Below, one piece after another: positions 1 through 11,059 of a stretch of 64,000 nt of DNA (positions are counted from its first letter, which is position 1; each line of letters starts with the position of its first letter). Position numbers and translations under genes: made by a program. A model generated the notes under the pieces. That model ran no database searches and was not told where the DNA came from. It worked only from the letters and a program-made list of their open reading frames with translations. This DNA comes from Candidatus Williamhamiltonella defendens (GTDB taxonomy: Bacteria; Pseudomonadota; Gammaproteobacteria; Enterobacterales; Enterobacteriaceae): positions 62,001-126,000 of the forward strand of contig NZ_CAADHL010000002.1 of assembly GCF_900699045.1 (NCBI RefSeq), written 5' to 3'.

Positions 1-93
1 GAAGTGATGTCGGGTAAGCTAGATATATTAATTCATCCTCTTTTACGTGAGCATCAAGCCGATCTTCTTTCCGCATTATCTGAACAGGAATGA
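1..93 (+). CDS. prfA: Peptide chain release factor 1, 3' end only
   Basis: The first 30 codons of the window are open and end in TGA. They read as the C-terminal tail of RF1, with the family ending [13 protein letters not shown] (E. coli ...HQADQLAALSEQE). RF1 recognises UAA and UAG stop codons and is the substrate of the PrmC methylase encoded immediately downstream, the usual prfA-prmC pairing. The gene begins outside the window. The next gene starts one base after this stop, consistent with translational coupling. Confidence 0.9.
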   Translation, partial: EVMSGKLDILIHPLLREHQADLLSALSEQE

Positions 94-94
94 A

Positions 95-952
95 ATGAAT
101 TATCAGCAATGGTTTATTGATACCATTCAGAGATTAGCTCAAAGTGACAGCCCAAAAAGGGATGCCGAAATTCTTTTAGGATATGTGACAGGTAAACCTC
201 GTAGCGTATTGCTTGGTTTTAGTGAGACAAAATTAACGGTGGAAGAACAGGCATCGCTTGAAATCATAGTGCACCGTCGAGCGCAAGGTGAACCTATTGC
301 TTATTTGATAGGTGAACGTGAGTTTTGGTCTTTGCCTATCCATGTATCACCGGTGACCTTAATTCCACGCTATGATACCGAATGTTTAGTAGAGCAAGCG
401 TTGAAATATATCCCCCCGGGGAGTTTACGTGTTTTAGATTTAGGTACAGGAACAGGGTGTATCGCCTTGGCTTTAAGGCGTGAGCGTTCAGATTGCACGA
501 TTATTGGTACAGATATAAAAGAAGAAGCCGTTAAACTGGCTGCTCATAATGCAAAAAAACTGGGGTTGCAACATCTTTCTTTTTTTCAGGGAAACTGGTT
601 TTCGGCTATAAATGGATATTTTTCTGTCATTGTCAGTAATCCGCCTTATATAGATGCCGAAGATCCTCATCTTAATAAAGGCGATCTGCGCTACGAACCG
701 CTCAGCGCATTGGTATCGGCAGATGAAGGTATGGCAGATTTAAAACACATTATCAGAGAAGCTCCACATTATCTGACATCCTATGGTTGGTTGTTACTTG
801 AGCATGGATGGCAGCAGTCAGATAAAATACAAACATTATTCCATCAAACCGGGTTTTCTTCTGTTTCCACTTGTAGAGATATTGGAGGGCATCCCAGAGT
901 GACATCTGGTCAATGGGTTCCTACAGCATTGAAGGCTAAAAATAGAAAATAA
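95..952 (+). CDS. prmC: Release factor glutamine N5-methyltransferase PrmC (HemK)
   Basis: PrmC transfers a methyl group from S-adenosylmethionine to the glutamine of the GGQ motif in RF1 and RF2. The 285-residue protein has an N-terminal helical domain, the SAM-binding motif DLGTGTG at about residues 115-121 and the catalytic NPPY at about 182-185. I chose the ATG at 95, which begins MNYQQW like the family and lies directly after the prfA stop. The longer in-frame extension back to 47 overlaps prfA and is unlikely. Length matches E. coli (277 residues). Confidence 0.95.
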   Translation: MNYQQWFIDTIQRLAQSDSPKRDAEILLGYVTGKPRSVLLGFSETKLTVEEQASLEIIVHRRAQGEPIAYLIGEREFWSLPIHVSPVTLIPRYDTECLVEQALKYIPPGSLRVLDLGTGTGCIALALRRERSDCTIIGTDIKEEAVKLAAHNAKKLGLQHLSFFQGNWFSAINGYFSVIVSNPPYIDAEDPHLNKGDLRYEPLSALVSADEGMADLKHIIREAPHYLTSYGWLLLEHGWQQSDKIQTLFHQTGFSSVSTCRDIGGHPRVTSGQWVPTALKAKNRK

Positions 953-1050
953 ACACACTGTTAACAACGCGTTTATTTTTTGATTTTAGATTTTTTAAAG
1001 AATGCTAATAAAGCTGGTGATAAAATCTTTGAAATAAAAATGTGAGGTAA

Positions 1051-1749
1051 ATGACTATGAAACAGATCTATCATATCCATAAAGAAAAATTACGTAAATC
1101 TTGGCGCGGTTATCGGCTTGCTCCTATTGCATTATCTATTAGCACGGTATTTTTTTTAACAGCGTGTGAAAAATCAGATCAAACCGTCTCGCTTTATCAA
1201 AATGCAGACGATTGCTCCAAAGCCCATCCTTCTATGAATCAGCAGTGTGTACAGGCATATCAAGTCGCATTAAAAGAGGCGATAAAAACATCACCTAAAT
1301 ATGCCAGTCGTGAAGACTGTGTCGCTGAGTTTGGTCAATCACAATGTACTAAAGTAACATCTGAACAGGCGGACATACTGGCCACTTCATCCACAACAGA
1401 TAAAAATAGCACTGTACAACCGCAGGAAAGTTGTGGCATGTGGATGCCATTAATGGCCGGTTACATGATGGGGAAAATTATGGGCGGAGGATTCAATCAG
1501 CAACCTTTATTTACTTCTCAATCTTCCACTAGCCCTATGAAGGATAAGTTTGTGGATGCTACAGGAAAAAATTATGGAGCAGCAACTTATGGTCGTACCA
1601 TGAATCTGCCTAAAAGTGCCCTTGCTCCAAAACCTTCTGTCACAAAAACCCTCACTCGAGGGGGGTTTGGCCAAACCGTTACTCAATATGCCTCAATAAA
1701 ACAGGGCGGTATTTCTTCAAAATCCTTCTCTCGTAGGTCCGGGAGATAA
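1051..1749 (+). CDS. ygiB: DUF1190 family lipoprotein-like protein YgiB
   Basis: The 232-residue product matches the YgiB/DUF1190 family. It has a positively charged N-terminus, a hydrophobic segment ending LTAC at about residues 36-39 (lipobox-like, so probably a lipoprotein), scattered cysteines, and a Gly/Ser-rich tail ending [13 protein letters not shown] ribosome site precedes the ATG. Function is unknown in the family. In relatives ygiB is co-transcribed with ygiC; here ygiC follows at once but is destroyed, so this gene has lost its usual partner. It could be on its way out, although its frame is fully intact. Confidence 0.85.
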   Translation: MTMKQIYHIHKEKLRKSWRGYRLAPIALSISTVFFLTACEKSDQTVSLYQNADDCSKAHPSMNQQCVQAYQVALKEAIKTSPKYASREDCVAEFGQSQCTKVTSEQADILATSSTTDKNSTVQPQESCGMWMPLMAGYMMGKIMGGGFNQQPLFTSQSSTSPMKDKFVDATGKNYGAATYGRTMNLPKSALAPKPSVTKTLTRGGFGQTVTQYASIKQGGISSKSFSRRSGR

Positions 1750-1768
1750 TACGTGCTAGTTTTTCGTT

Positions 1769-2928
1769 ATGAAACATGTCACCATTAAAGAACGTCCAGA
1801 TTGTCGTAAAAAAGCGGATGAATTTAATTTTTATTTTCACAGCATGCATGGTAAAGATTACTGATATGAAGAAGTTTACTATCAATTGACCCTCGCTCAG
1901 ATTGAAGAACTAGAAAATACAACAGCAAAGTTGTATCAAATGTGCGTAGAATCTGTAGAAAAGTCGTTAATAGTGAAGAACAACTGACCCAATTTTATAT
2001 TCCTCGGCATTGCTAGGATTTTGTAAATGATTCATGGAATACAAACCAACCTTCTCTTTACTCACGCCTGGATTTAGTTTATGACGCTCAAAACACCGTA
2101 AAACGTCTTAAGAATAATGTTGATCAGTCCACTTCGTTGTATGAAACGTACATGTTTTCAATGGTTGTGGCTGGAAGATCAAATACAAGCTCAACACTTA
2201 AGTATGGAAGCAGACTAGTATAATAGTTTGCAAGAAAAATTGATTCAGCGTTTTATTGATCTTAAATCTCAATATGGCTTTACTTTTTTATATTTTACCG
2301 CTTATCAGGAGAGTGAAGAGGGTCTTGCCACAGTGCAATATTTAAAATACTGTGCAAAGAAGCAGATCTGGAAGGCCGATTTCTTTTTATTGGCGAGATT
2401 GGGTTAGGGGAAAAGAGCGAATTGACTTACCTAGATGATCAGGTTATCCAATATTTGTTCAAGCTCTACCATTAGGAATTTATATTTAGAGAAATATTCT
2501 CAACGAAATTAGAAGGCGCTTATATTAGTTGGTCGGAACCTGATTGGAAAAGCTTTATTTCTAATAAAGCCCTGTGACTTTTGTTGTGGGAGATGTGTCC
2601 CCATCATCCTAATCTTTTATCTGCTTATTTTATTAATGATCCTGCCATCAATTTATCTAATTACGTGGTTAAACCTCTTTTTTCAATAGAAGGGGAAAAC
2701 ATTGAAATCGTAAAAGAATGTGAAAAGATCGCGCAATCTGCAGGGCCGTATGGGGCAGAAAAGAAGATCGTACAAAAATTTTACCTATTACCCCGTTTTT
2801 TCGACAGTTATACTGTGATAGTGAATAGGTTGATTCATGATTAACCCTATAGGATAGGCTTACGTGAAGATAATGAATTAATGATGCAAGACCTTGCACG
2901 CTTCTATCCACATATTATCTTGAATTGA
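1769..2928 (+). pseudogene. ygiC: Broken ygiC (glutathionylspermidine synthase-like ATP-grasp)
   Basis: Starting at the ATG at 1769 the frame reads MKHVTIKERPD and then alternates between frames with several internal stops (first TGA near 1861). It still follows YgiC almost end to end. Recognisable parts include YYQLTLAQIEELE, the long piece at 2581-2844 with LLWEMCPHHPNLLSAYF and NYVVKPLFSIEGEN, and a C-terminus ending ARFYPHIILN before the TGA at 2926. The span of 1160 bases is what an intact 386-codon gene needs, so decay is by point mutations and small indels, not large deletion. It follows ygiB as in E. coli. Confidence 0.88.
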
Positions 2929-2953
2929 TGACTTGCCGATGGCTTAAATATTG

Positions 2954-3511
2954 ATGAATAGCAATAAAAAATCTGAACATGGTCTTAATGAGAGAGTTCA
3001 AAGAAAAAATGATAATCATAAGCAATCTATTTTTGTCAGTAAAAGTAAATTAAAACGAGATGCTGCGGCATTAAAAAAATTAGGCCGAGAATTGATTGAT
3101 TTAAGCAAACAGGCTTTAAAATATATTCCATTAGATACAGATTTACTAGCGGCTATTGAGCTGGCTCAAAAACTAAAAAAAGAAGGCTATCGACGACAGA
3201 TTCAACTGATTGGCAAAATGTTACGCTCTCGACAAGAGCAGCTACAATCGATTAAAACTGCATTAAATGAACGATATCACTGTGATCGTGAAGATATTGT
3301 ACTTTTGCACCAATTAGAAAATTTGCGTGATTCGCTTCTAGAAAAAGGAGACAGGACGATTGTGGACCTATTGCAACTGTATCCATTAGCAGACCGTCAA
3401 CATATTCGGAGCTTGATTCGAAATGCTAAAAAAGAAAAAGCGGCTGATCAATTTCCAAAAGCTTCAAGACAAATGTTTGAATATCTTCGTCTATTATCAA
3501 AAAATAATTAA
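2954..3511 (+). CDS. darP: Ribosome biogenesis factor DarP (YjgA)
   Basis: The 185-residue product matches YjgA/DarP, a protein that associates with late 50S ribosomal precursors. Family signatures include FVSKSKLKRDAAALKKLG, the run IPLDTDLLAAIELAQKLKKEGYRRQIQLIGKMLR, LENLRDSLL and the C-terminal IRNAKKEK...QMFEYLRLL. It is lysine and arginine rich and predicted all-helical. I take the ATG at 2954 as start; a TTG directly upstream (2951) is also in frame. It begins 25 bases after the ruined ygiC. Confidence 0.9.
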   Translation: MNSNKKSEHGLNERVQRKNDNHKQSIFVSKSKLKRDAAALKKLGRELIDLSKQALKYIPLDTDLLAAIELAQKLKKEGYRRQIQLIGKMLRSRQEQLQSIKTALNERYHCDREDIVLLHQLENLRDSLLEKGDRTIVDLLQLYPLADRQHIRSLIRNAKKEKAADQFPKASRQMFEYLRLLSKNN

Positions 3512-3563
3512 AAGTGATTGAGATAAATGAGAAAGAATAAAAAAGAGGATTTTACAGGCTATT

Positions 3564-3640
3564 TGGTCGGCATGAGAGGATTTGAACCTCCGACCCCCGC
3601 CACCCCATGACGGTGCGCTACCAAACTGCGCTACATGCCG
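3564..3640 (-). tRNA. proL: tRNA-Pro (anticodon GGG), proL-like
   Basis: On the minus strand the 77 bases fold as a complete tRNA. There is a 7-bp acceptor stem (CGGCATG with its complement), a D arm, an anticodon stem closing the loop ATGGGGT (anticodon GGG), a T arm containing GGTTCAAATCC, and an encoded CCA end. It is nearly identical to E. coli proL. It reads CCC and CCU proline codons. Confidence 0.97.
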
Positions 3641-3652
3641 AAATTTTTGGTG

Positions 3653-3680
3653 ATCCTATCTTTTTTTTGTTTTTATGCAA
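3653..3680 (-). promoter_or_regulatory. Probable sigma-70 promoter of tRNA-Pro
   Basis: On the minus strand, TTGCAT (3680-3675) and TAGGAT (3658-3653) are separated by 16 bases. They sit about 12 bases upstream of the tRNA 5' end, a good position for a tRNA promoter. This is inferred from sequence only. Confidence 0.5.
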
Positions 3681-3758
3681 GCTTTTAGCTGGTTGCTAAG
3701 AATATATTTATTTCAGAGATTCAAAACATCGTCATTAATTATTGACTCTTAAATCAAG

Positions 3759-4788
<1,030 letters not shown>

Positions 4789-4799
4789 AAAAATCTTAT

Positions 4800-5260
4800 T
4801 TTTTGAAAATCATTATTTTTAAAACTTTTTTAAACTTGTTGATGAAGCATATTCATCAATAAGATAGAACGCATTTTACCATCAGGTTCTGAATAAATTG
4901 ATTGTAATCCAACAAAAGAGCCTTCGATGATTAAAACAAGATCGCTGGGCGCTTGGGATTACGAGAATAGACTAATTTATCGAGTGTCCGCTCTTGTATT
5001 TGAGTGATAACGATATCTGTAATCACCGCCCACTGGTTTCCAAAACACACAAAATATCTTATGGCACGTGTCGCTCTGATACAGTGGGTGTGAATATTGT
5101 GCGGATCAAAATGGATCAATAAATAATTGAAAAAAGGTTCTTCTACTTAGAAGCGCTTGCCTCTCAATCGCTTTTCGACTCTGACCAAGGATGTCAGAAA
5201 GGACACTTTTATCGTTCTAAAAGTTCTTAGGCTCAAAAAACTTATCCCCGCTTGCAATAC
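4800..5260 (-). pseudogene. rfaH: Broken rfaH (transcription antiterminator)
   Basis: On the minus strand the pieces RLRGKRF, VEEPFF and HFDPHNIHTHCIRATRAIRYFVCFGNQ line up with RfaH (IVRGKR..SEPLFPNYLFVEFDP...ATRGVSHFVRFG). They are followed by an out-of-frame remnant of the C-terminal domain (SKALLLDYNQF near 4900). The longest open piece is 5119-4931 with stops on both sides. RfaH is a NusG paralogue that carries RNA polymerase through long LPS, capsule and toxin operons. It lies between hemB and ubiD as in Yersinia. Exact ends are uncertain. Confidence 0.75.
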
Positions 5261-5394
5261 AATAAATACCATGATTTTATCATACTGCAGTACGTTAAAA
5301 GACAATCAATAGTATAGTATATACGGTACTCTAAATAAAAACGCTGACAATATCTTATAAACGATTTATTTTAATTTTTAAAACGTGATCAATT

Positions 5395-6882
5395 ATGAAA
5401 TACAAAGATCTCAGAAATTTTTTAGTCTTACTTGAAAAAAAAGGGGAACTCAAACGTATCAATCAAACTATTGACCCTTTTCTGGAAATGACCGAAATTT
5501 CTGATCGTACTTTGCGAGCTAAAGGGCCCGCTCTGTTATTTGAGAAGCCAAAAGGGCATTCTATGCCGGTTCTGTGCAACCTTTTTGGTACTACTCAAAG
5601 AGTTGCAATGGGGATGGGACAGAAAGACATCAGCACCTTGCGTGAGCTGGGTCAGCTATTAGCTTTTTTAAAGGAGCCAGAACCCCCCAAGGGTTTTCGT
5701 GATTTTTTTTCTAAATTGCCAAAATTTAAACAAATTTTAAATATGCCGACTAAAATAATGACATCCGCGCCCTGTCAGGAAGAAATTTGGAAAGACAATG
5801 TAGATCTCAGTCGTCTCCCTGCGATGCATTGCTGGCCAGGAGATGTTGCACCGCTCATCACTTGGGGACTAACTATCACACGAGGTCCTCATAAAGAGCG
5901 ACAAAACTTAGGGATTTATCGTCAACAGGTGCTATCAAAAAATAAGATCATTATGCGATGGCTTCCACATCGTGGCGGAGCATTAGATTATCGAGAATGG
6001 TATAAAACAAATCCTGGGCAACCCTTCCCTATTGCTGTCGCTTTGGGCGCTGATCCCGCAACTATTTTAGGTGCAGTCACACCTGTGTCTGATACACTGT
6101 CTGAATATGCATTTTCAGGTTTATTGCGTGGCTATAGAACGGAGGTCGTCAAGTGCCTTTCCTCTGATCTTCAAGTGCCCGCTAATGCTGAAATCGTTTT
6201 AGAAGGATATATTCAACCAGAGGAGACAGCTGCAGAAGGGCCTTATGGTGATCATACAGGTTATTATAATGAAACTGAGCATTTTCCTGTTTTTACAGTT
6301 ACTCATATCACCAAACGACAGGACGCCATTTATCATTCCACCTATACGGGCCGCCCCCCTGATGAGCCTTCCATATTGGGGGCTGCTTTAAACGAGGTTT
6401 TTATTCCTATTTTGCAAAAACAATTTCCTGAGATTGTGGATTTTTATTTGCCTCCTGAAGGGTGCTCGTATCGTTTAGCCGTCGTCACTATAAGAAAGCA
6501 ATACGCTGGCCACGCTAAACAAGTCATGATGGGCGTGTGGTCATTTTTACGTCAATTTATGTACACTAAATTTGTGATTGTTTGTGATGATGATATTAAC
6601 GCTCGCAATTGGAATGATGTGATCTGGGCTATTACGACCAGAATGGATCCTGTAAGGGATACTCTATTAATAGAAAATACACCGATTGATTATTTGGATT
6701 TTGCTTCCCCTGTTGCAGGGTTAGGGTCAAAAATGGGCTTGGATGCCACCAATAAGTGGTCAGCAGAAACTAAACGCGTCTGGGGGCGGTCTATTAAGAT
6801 GGATAAAAGTATTTGTGATCGCATTGATGCCATTTGGGACGAACTGAATATCTTCAATCAACAATCTATTAAGAAAAAATAA
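5395..6882 (+). CDS. ubiD: 4-hydroxy-3-polyprenylbenzoate decarboxylase UbiD
   Basis: UbiD removes the ring carboxylate of octaprenyl-4-hydroxybenzoate in ubiquinone synthesis, using the prenylated FMN cofactor made by UbiX. The 495-residue frame matches the E. coli length (497). It begins [10 protein letters not shown], includes [11 protein letters not shown], the cofactor region ...[13 protein letters not shown] with conserved Glu/Arg residues, and [16 protein letters not shown]. The C-terminal helix is short and charged. The stop is directly followed by fre (no intergenic base), so the two are co-transcribed. Upstream the rfaH remnant runs on the other strand. Confidence 0.95.
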   Translation: MKYKDLRNFLVLLEKKGELKRINQTIDPFLEMTEISDRTLRAKGPALLFEKPKGHSMPVLCNLFGTTQRVAMGMGQKDISTLRELGQLLAFLKEPEPPKGFRDFFSKLPKFKQILNMPTKIMTSAPCQEEIWKDNVDLSRLPAMHCWPGDVAPLITWGLTITRGPHKERQNLGIYRQQVLSKNKIIMRWLPHRGGALDYREWYKTNPGQPFPIAVALGADPATILGAVTPVSDTLSEYAFSGLLRGYRTEVVKCLSSDLQVPANAEIVLEGYIQPEETAAEGPYGDHTGYYNETEHFPVFTVTHITKRQDAIYHSTYTGRPPDEPSILGAALNEVFIPILQKQFPEIVDFYLPPEGCSYRLAVVTIRKQYAGHAKQVMMGVWSFLRQFMYTKFVIVCDDDINARNWNDVIWAITTRMDPVRDTLLIENTPIDYLDFASPVAGLGSKMGLDATNKWSAETKRVWGRSIKMDKSICDRIDAIWDELNIFNQQSIKKK

Positions 6883-7605
6883 ATGGCTACTCTAAACTGT
6901 AAAGTGAACTCAGTAGAATCCATTAACGATACAGTCTATCGGGTAAAATTAACGCCTTTAGGCGAATTTTCATTTCAGTCGGGGCAGTATTTGATGATCA
7001 TCATGGGCGAAGGTAACCATCGTCCATTTTCTATGGCATCCACTCCCCTAGAAAAAAAAGAAATTGAATTACATATTGGGACTTCAGATTCTAACACCTA
7101 TGGCATGGCCGTGATGGATCGTATTTTTCAAAATAGAGGGATTGATATTGATATCCCGCATGGTCATGCCTGGTTTCGTCAAGGCAGCCGGCACCCTCTT
7201 TTATTGATTGCCGGTGGGACAGGGTTTTCCTATGTACGTTCTATCTTATTGAGTGCGTTATCGGAACAACCTCATCGTGAAATATCCGTTTATTGGGGGG
7301 GGCGTGAATTAAAGCATCTTTATGATTTAGAAGCATTACAGGCCTTGAGTATCCAGCATTCAATGTTTACTTTTGTGCCCGTTATCGAACAAGCTCAGCC
7401 AAGTTGGAAAGGAAAAACAGGAACGGTATTAAACGCTGTTTTAGAAGATTATGAGCTGCTAACGGAACAAGAGATTTACATTGCGGGTCGTTTTGAAATG
7501 GCGAAAATTGCGCAAAAGCAATTTTGTGAAAGGCGCAATGCAAATTCAGCCAGAATTTATGGGGATGCTTTTGATTTTCTTAAAACAGCATCTCAAAATT
7601 TTTAG
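6883..7605 (+). CDS. fre: NAD(P)H-flavin reductase Fre
   Basis: Fre reduces free flavins with NAD(P)H and is linked to UbiD/UbiX flavin chemistry and to ferric reduction. The 240-residue product has the FAD/riboflavin-binding HRPFSMAST (family RPFSMAS), the NAD-binding AGGTGFSYVRSI and the C-terminal signature YIAGRFEMAKIAQ followed by GDAF. ATG follows the ubiD stop directly. E. coli Fre is 233 residues; the tail here is a few residues longer. Confidence 0.95.
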   Translation: MATLNCKVNSVESINDTVYRVKLTPLGEFSFQSGQYLMIIMGEGNHRPFSMASTPLEKKEIELHIGTSDSNTYGMAVMDRIFQNRGIDIDIPHGHAWFRQGSRHPLLLIAGGTGFSYVRSILLSALSEQPHREISVYWGGRELKHLYDLEALQALSIQHSMFTFVPVIEQAQPSWKGKTGTVLNAVLEDYELLTEQEIYIAGRFEMAKIAQKQFCERRNANSARIYGDAFDFLKTASQNF

Positions 7606-7606
7606 G

Positions 7607-7626
7607 AAAATCGAACTCCCGATTTT
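7607..7626. terminator. Bidirectional intrinsic terminator between fre and rpoH
   Basis: AAAATCG and CGATTTT flank a 6-base loop between the convergent ends of fre (plus) and rpoH (minus). The T run follows on the plus strand and the A run gives a U tract on the minus strand. Confidence 0.55.
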
Positions 7627-7645
7627 TTAGGTCCTTGATAAAAAA

Positions 7646-8503
7646 TTAAATGCCTATGGATAAACGTAATTTTTTCATCGCATTTTTTTCTAATTGACGA
7701 ACCCGTTCGGGAGATACACCATAACGATCCGCTAATTCCTGTAGCGTCGATTTGTTGTCATTATTCAGCCAACGCGCGCGAATAATATCTTGGCTACGTT
7801 CGTCTAAATCTTTTAATGCAACCCATAGACTGTCCGCCGCATGATTTCCCCAATTATTTTCTTCGATATTATCTGCAAAATCAGAATTTTTATCTTCCAG
7901 ATACATTACAGGCGCAGGCGATTGACCCTCGCGAGATTCATCTTCTAATGGTAATTCAAATGCCATATCCTGTGCTGACATGCGTGATTCCATTTCTCGA
8001 ACATCTTTACTGGTCACGCCTAATTCTTTTGCCACCATGTCAACTTCATTTTGACTAAACCAACCCAAACGTTGCTTCGCTTTGCGTAAATTAAAAAAAA
8101 GTTTGCGTTGAGCTTTAGTGGTCGCCACTTTAACGATTCGCCAGTTACGTAAAACGTATTCATGAATTTCTGCTTTGATCCAATGAACCGCAAAAGAAAC
8201 CAAGCGTACACCCATGTTCGGGTTAAAACGTCGAACCGCTTTCATCAAGCCGATATTACCTTCTTGAATCAAGTCAGCTTGAGGAAGACCATAGCCAGAG
8301 TAATGACGAGCGATGTGTGAGACAAAACGTAAATGAGATAAAATAAGCTGCTTGGCGGCATTTAAATCGCCGTGAGAATGAAGACGTTCCGCTAAGGCCC
8401 GTTCTTCTTCTTCGGTAAGCATTGCATAAGAATTCGATGCTCTAAGATAAGCTTCTAAGCTACCATGAGGCATTAAAGCCAGAGTGGGCATTTCTTTCAT
8501 CAT
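7646..8503 (-). CDS. rpoH: RNA polymerase heat-shock sigma factor RpoH (sigma-32)
   Basis: The 285-residue sigma factor directs RNA polymerase to heat-shock promoters (chaperones such as HtpG, proteases). Visible are region 2 ([50 protein letters not shown]), the diagnostic RpoH box QRKLFFNLR at about residues 132-140, and region 4 with [21 protein letters not shown]. The linker around residues 190-215 diverges from E. coli. A GAGGA site precedes the ATG at 8503; a second ATG follows immediately. Length equals E. coli (284), so the gene looks fully functional. Confidence 0.97.
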   Translation of the reverse strand: MMKEMPTLALMPHGSLEAYLRASNSYAMLTEEEERALAERLHSHGDLNAAKQLILSHLRFVSHIARHYSGYGLPQADLIQEGNIGLMKAVRRFNPNMGVRLVSFAVHWIKAEIHEYVLRNWRIVKVATTKAQRKLFFNLRKAKQRLGWFSQNEVDMVAKELGVTSKDVREMESRMSAQDMAFELPLEDESREGQSPAPVMYLEDKNSDFADNIEENNWGNHAADSLWVALKDLDERSQDIIRARWLNNDNKSTLQELADRYGVSPERVRQLEKNAMKKLRLSIGI

Positions 8504-8701
8504 GTAAACATCCTCTCATCAATTTTTAGTATGGATACTAATGATTCTTGAGATACTTTCTATTAAGGGTTAATTTAATCGCAGGATGCAATAAAATAAA
8601 TTGCCGTATTGTAACATTGAAAAAAGAAGATTCAAGCATTAACCAATGAGCCTATGCTGATGGCTTAAACACTCTTACCGCATCAATAGAGAGAAAAGAA
8701 C

Positions 8702-9322
8702 ATGTGTATTGATTTAATTCGTTTTGAGTTACAGCAAGCAGCGCAGATTTTAAATCAGTTTATGAGCGAAGATAAAAATCTTGATCCTGTTAGACAGGCG
8801 GCTTTTTTGTTGATTGATACCTTTCACGCAGGTAAAAAAGTCATTTCATGCGGTAATGGGGGCTCTCACTGTGATGCGATGCATTTTGCTGAGGAACTAA
8901 CGGGGCGTTATCGCGAAAATCGCCCCGGGTATCCGGCCATTGTAATTTCTGATGTTAGTCATATTTCTTGTGTCGGGAATGATTTTGGTTATGAGCATGT
9001 CTTTTCTCGTTATGTAGATTCAGTGGGTTGTGAAGGCGATGTATTATTCGCTTTGTCTACCTCGGGTAATTCTAAAAATATCATTAAGGCCATCCAATCA
9101 GCACGACAAAAAAAAATGAAAGTCATTATTTTGACGGGACAGATGGGCGGTGCAATGTCAAACCTTGCTGATGTCAAAATTTGTGTTCCTCATCATGGGT
9201 ACGCTGATCGTATTCAAGAAATTCACATTAAAATAATACATATATTGATTTTTCTGATTGAACAAAAAATGGACATCAACAACGAATCTCTTAATTTTTT
9301 AAAGGAGGAAGGCAATGTGTGA
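8702..9322 (+). CDS. gmhA: Sedoheptulose-7-phosphate isomerase GmhA (LpcA)
   Basis: GmhA converts sedoheptulose 7-phosphate to heptose 7-phosphate, the first step towards the heptoses of the LPS inner core. The SIS-domain protein keeps the signature [27 protein letters not shown], the phosphate-binding STSGNS and the catalytic stretch [14 protein letters not shown]. At 206 residues it is about 14 longer than E. coli (192), because the tail reads on into the start of yafJ (overlap 8 bases). The gmhA-yafJ order is as in E. coli. An AGAGAAAAG site precedes the ATG. Confidence 0.95.
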   Translation: MCIDLIRFELQQAAQILNQFMSEDKNLDPVRQAAFLLIDTFHAGKKVISCGNGGSHCDAMHFAEELTGRYRENRPGYPAIVISDVSHISCVGNDFGYEHVFSRYVDSVGCEGDVLFALSTSGNSKNIIKAIQSARQKKMKVIILTGQMGGAMSNLADVKICVPHHGYADRIQEIHIKIIHILIFLIEQKMDINNESLNFLKEEGNV

Positions 9323-10071
9323 ATTGCTGGGTATGAGTGCCAATGTATCCACAGATATTTTCTTTAGTTTTACAGGGGTTATTAAACGGGGAGTACAGGT
9401 CCTCATAAAGACGGCTGTGGCATTACACTATACGAAGGCTACGGATACCATACATGCAAAGATTATCAGGCTTGCTTTCATTCGCTTATTGCTCGTTTTA
9501 TACAAGACTATCTTATTAAATCTAGCATCGTAATCTTACATATTCGACAAGCTAACACTGTCTCATTAGAAAATATACATCCGTTTACTATGGCTGTATG
9601 CGGGCGATACTAGACTTACGCTCATAATGATCAATTTAAAGATTGCGAACAGCTGGATACGGGCGCTATAACACCTATTGAGAACACAGATAGTGAAGAT
9701 GCGTTCTGTTGGATACTTAGCCAATTATCAAAGTGTTATCATTCTATTTCAAAGTGTTGGTCATCTGTGTTTATTTTATTGAAGAGTTATCAACCTAATT
9801 AAGAAAAGTAGGAATTTTTAATATGTTACTGTCTGATGGAGTGATATCTTATGGCCTTCTGCGCGACCCAATTGTTCTGGATCACCAGTCGTGCACTTTT
9901 TGGCAAAGCCACTTTATTAGATTAAGATATAGAAGTGGCTTTTCAACAACAGACCAACTCTGATGATGTGGTGAATGTAATAGCGACTAATCCACTCACT
10001 ACTAACGAAACATGGGAAAATGATGCCAAGAGAATGTCTGCTTTTTCGCTTTTGCGAAAGCACGAGGGCAT
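9315..10071 (+). pseudogene. yafJ: Broken yafJ (class II glutamine amidotransferase-like)
   Basis: The start [21 protein letters not shown] is the YafJ N-terminus with the catalytic Cys2. The frame is lost after about 26 codons at a GGGG tract, then resumes as [15 protein letters not shown] and HIRQANTVSLENIHPFT, with TAG/TAA interruptions at about 9611, 9801 and 9925. The C-terminal part (FQQQTNSDDVVNVIATNPLTTNETWE) is open and has been absorbed into the reading frame upstream of sapB. The family is a putative glutamine amidotransferase of unknown substrate. The total span is close to the normal 255 codons. Confidence 0.88.
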
Positions 10072-10096
10072 CATCAAAACAAAAAGTACTGATATC

Positions 10097-11059
10097 ATGA
10101 TCATTTTGGCTTTACATCGCGTTTTACTGTTTTTTATGATCCTGCCGATACTCTTGCTTATTAGTTTTAGCCTAAAATTTTTTCCTGTTTTAGCGCCTCT
10201 GCATCATATCTCCCTAGAACAAGCTTTCTATCATTTTTTTAATGATCTATTACAATGGGATTTCGGTGTTTCAAACACTAACGGGCAATCGATCACAGAT
10301 CAAATCATAGTGATTTTCCCCGCTACTATGGAATTATGTTTTCTTGCGTTTTTGCTGGCCTTGTTTTTAGGTGTGCCATTGGGCATAACAGCAGGTATAA
10401 CAAAAGGGAGGTGGCCAGATACCGTGATCAGTTTTTTAGCGTTGATCGGATTTTCGATACCCGTATTCGTATTGGCATTACTTTTCATCCTTTTTTTTTC
10501 CATGCACTTGAATTGGTTAGCTTATTTCGGACATTTTTCAACTTTAAATCACATTCAACAGGTCACGGGTCTGTCTTTAATAGACAGCTGGTTTTCTGTA
10601 ACCAATAGAAAAGAGCATATGATAAATACATTAAAACATCTCATTCTGCCTGTCACTGTATTGACCATTCATTCCTGTAGTGAAGTCATACGCTTATTAC
10701 GTATCAGTACCTATCATGTGATGAATCAAAATTATATTAAAGCAGCGGCAACACGGGGATTATCTCTTTTGACAATGATTTTTTATCACATTTTACCTAA
10801 TGCACTGCCTCCCATCATCACCAAGCTAGGCTGGCAGTTTTCAACCATATTAAGTTTGGCGATGATCATCGAAGTAATTTTTGATTGCCCAGGATTGGGG
10901 CCCTGGCTGATAAACGCGCTCACTGATAAAGATTATGCGGTGCTCTCGGCCGCTGTCACTGCAATAGGTTCGACTGTGTTGATCATCTGTCTGATTGCAG
11001 ATGTTTTAGGCATCCTCATGGCCCGTCCACAAAAAAAGGAATGGTATGCCCTTCGATAG
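10097..11059 (+). CDS. sapB: SapB-type ABC transporter permease
   Basis: SapB is an inner-membrane permease of the Sap peptide/putrescine ABC system (DppB/OppB family). Sap systems are linked to resistance to antimicrobial peptides and, in E. coli, to putrescine export. There are about six membrane segments. The EAA-type loop is visible (NYIKAAATRGLS) with FPATMELC and an AGITKG stretch. I chose the ATG at 10097, where homology to SapB begins, giving 320 residues against 321 in E. coli. The open frame reaches back to 9935 but that part is the yafJ tail. No sapA precedes it. It overlaps sapC by 14 bases. Confidence 0.9.
   Translation: MIILALHRVLLFFMILPILLLISFSLKFFPVLAPLHHISLEQAFYHFFNDLLQWDFGVSNTNGQSITDQIIVIFPATMELCFLAFLLALFLGVPLGITAGITKGRWPDTVISFLALIGFSIPVFVLALLFILFFSMHLNWLAYFGHFSTLNHIQQVTGLSLIDSWFSVTNRKEHMINTLKHLILPVTVLTIHSCSEVIRLLRISTYHVMNQNYIKAAATRGLSLLTMIFYHILPNALPPIITKLGWQFSTILSLAMIIEVIFDCPGLGPWLINALTDKDYAVLSAAVTAIGSTVLIICLIADVLGILMARPQKKEWYALR

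Noticed and set aside
5395-6882. Possible non-UbiD decarboxylase (phenolic acid type)
   Set aside because: Length, N-terminus and direct coupling to fre match ubiquinone UbiD, and ubiI is also present.
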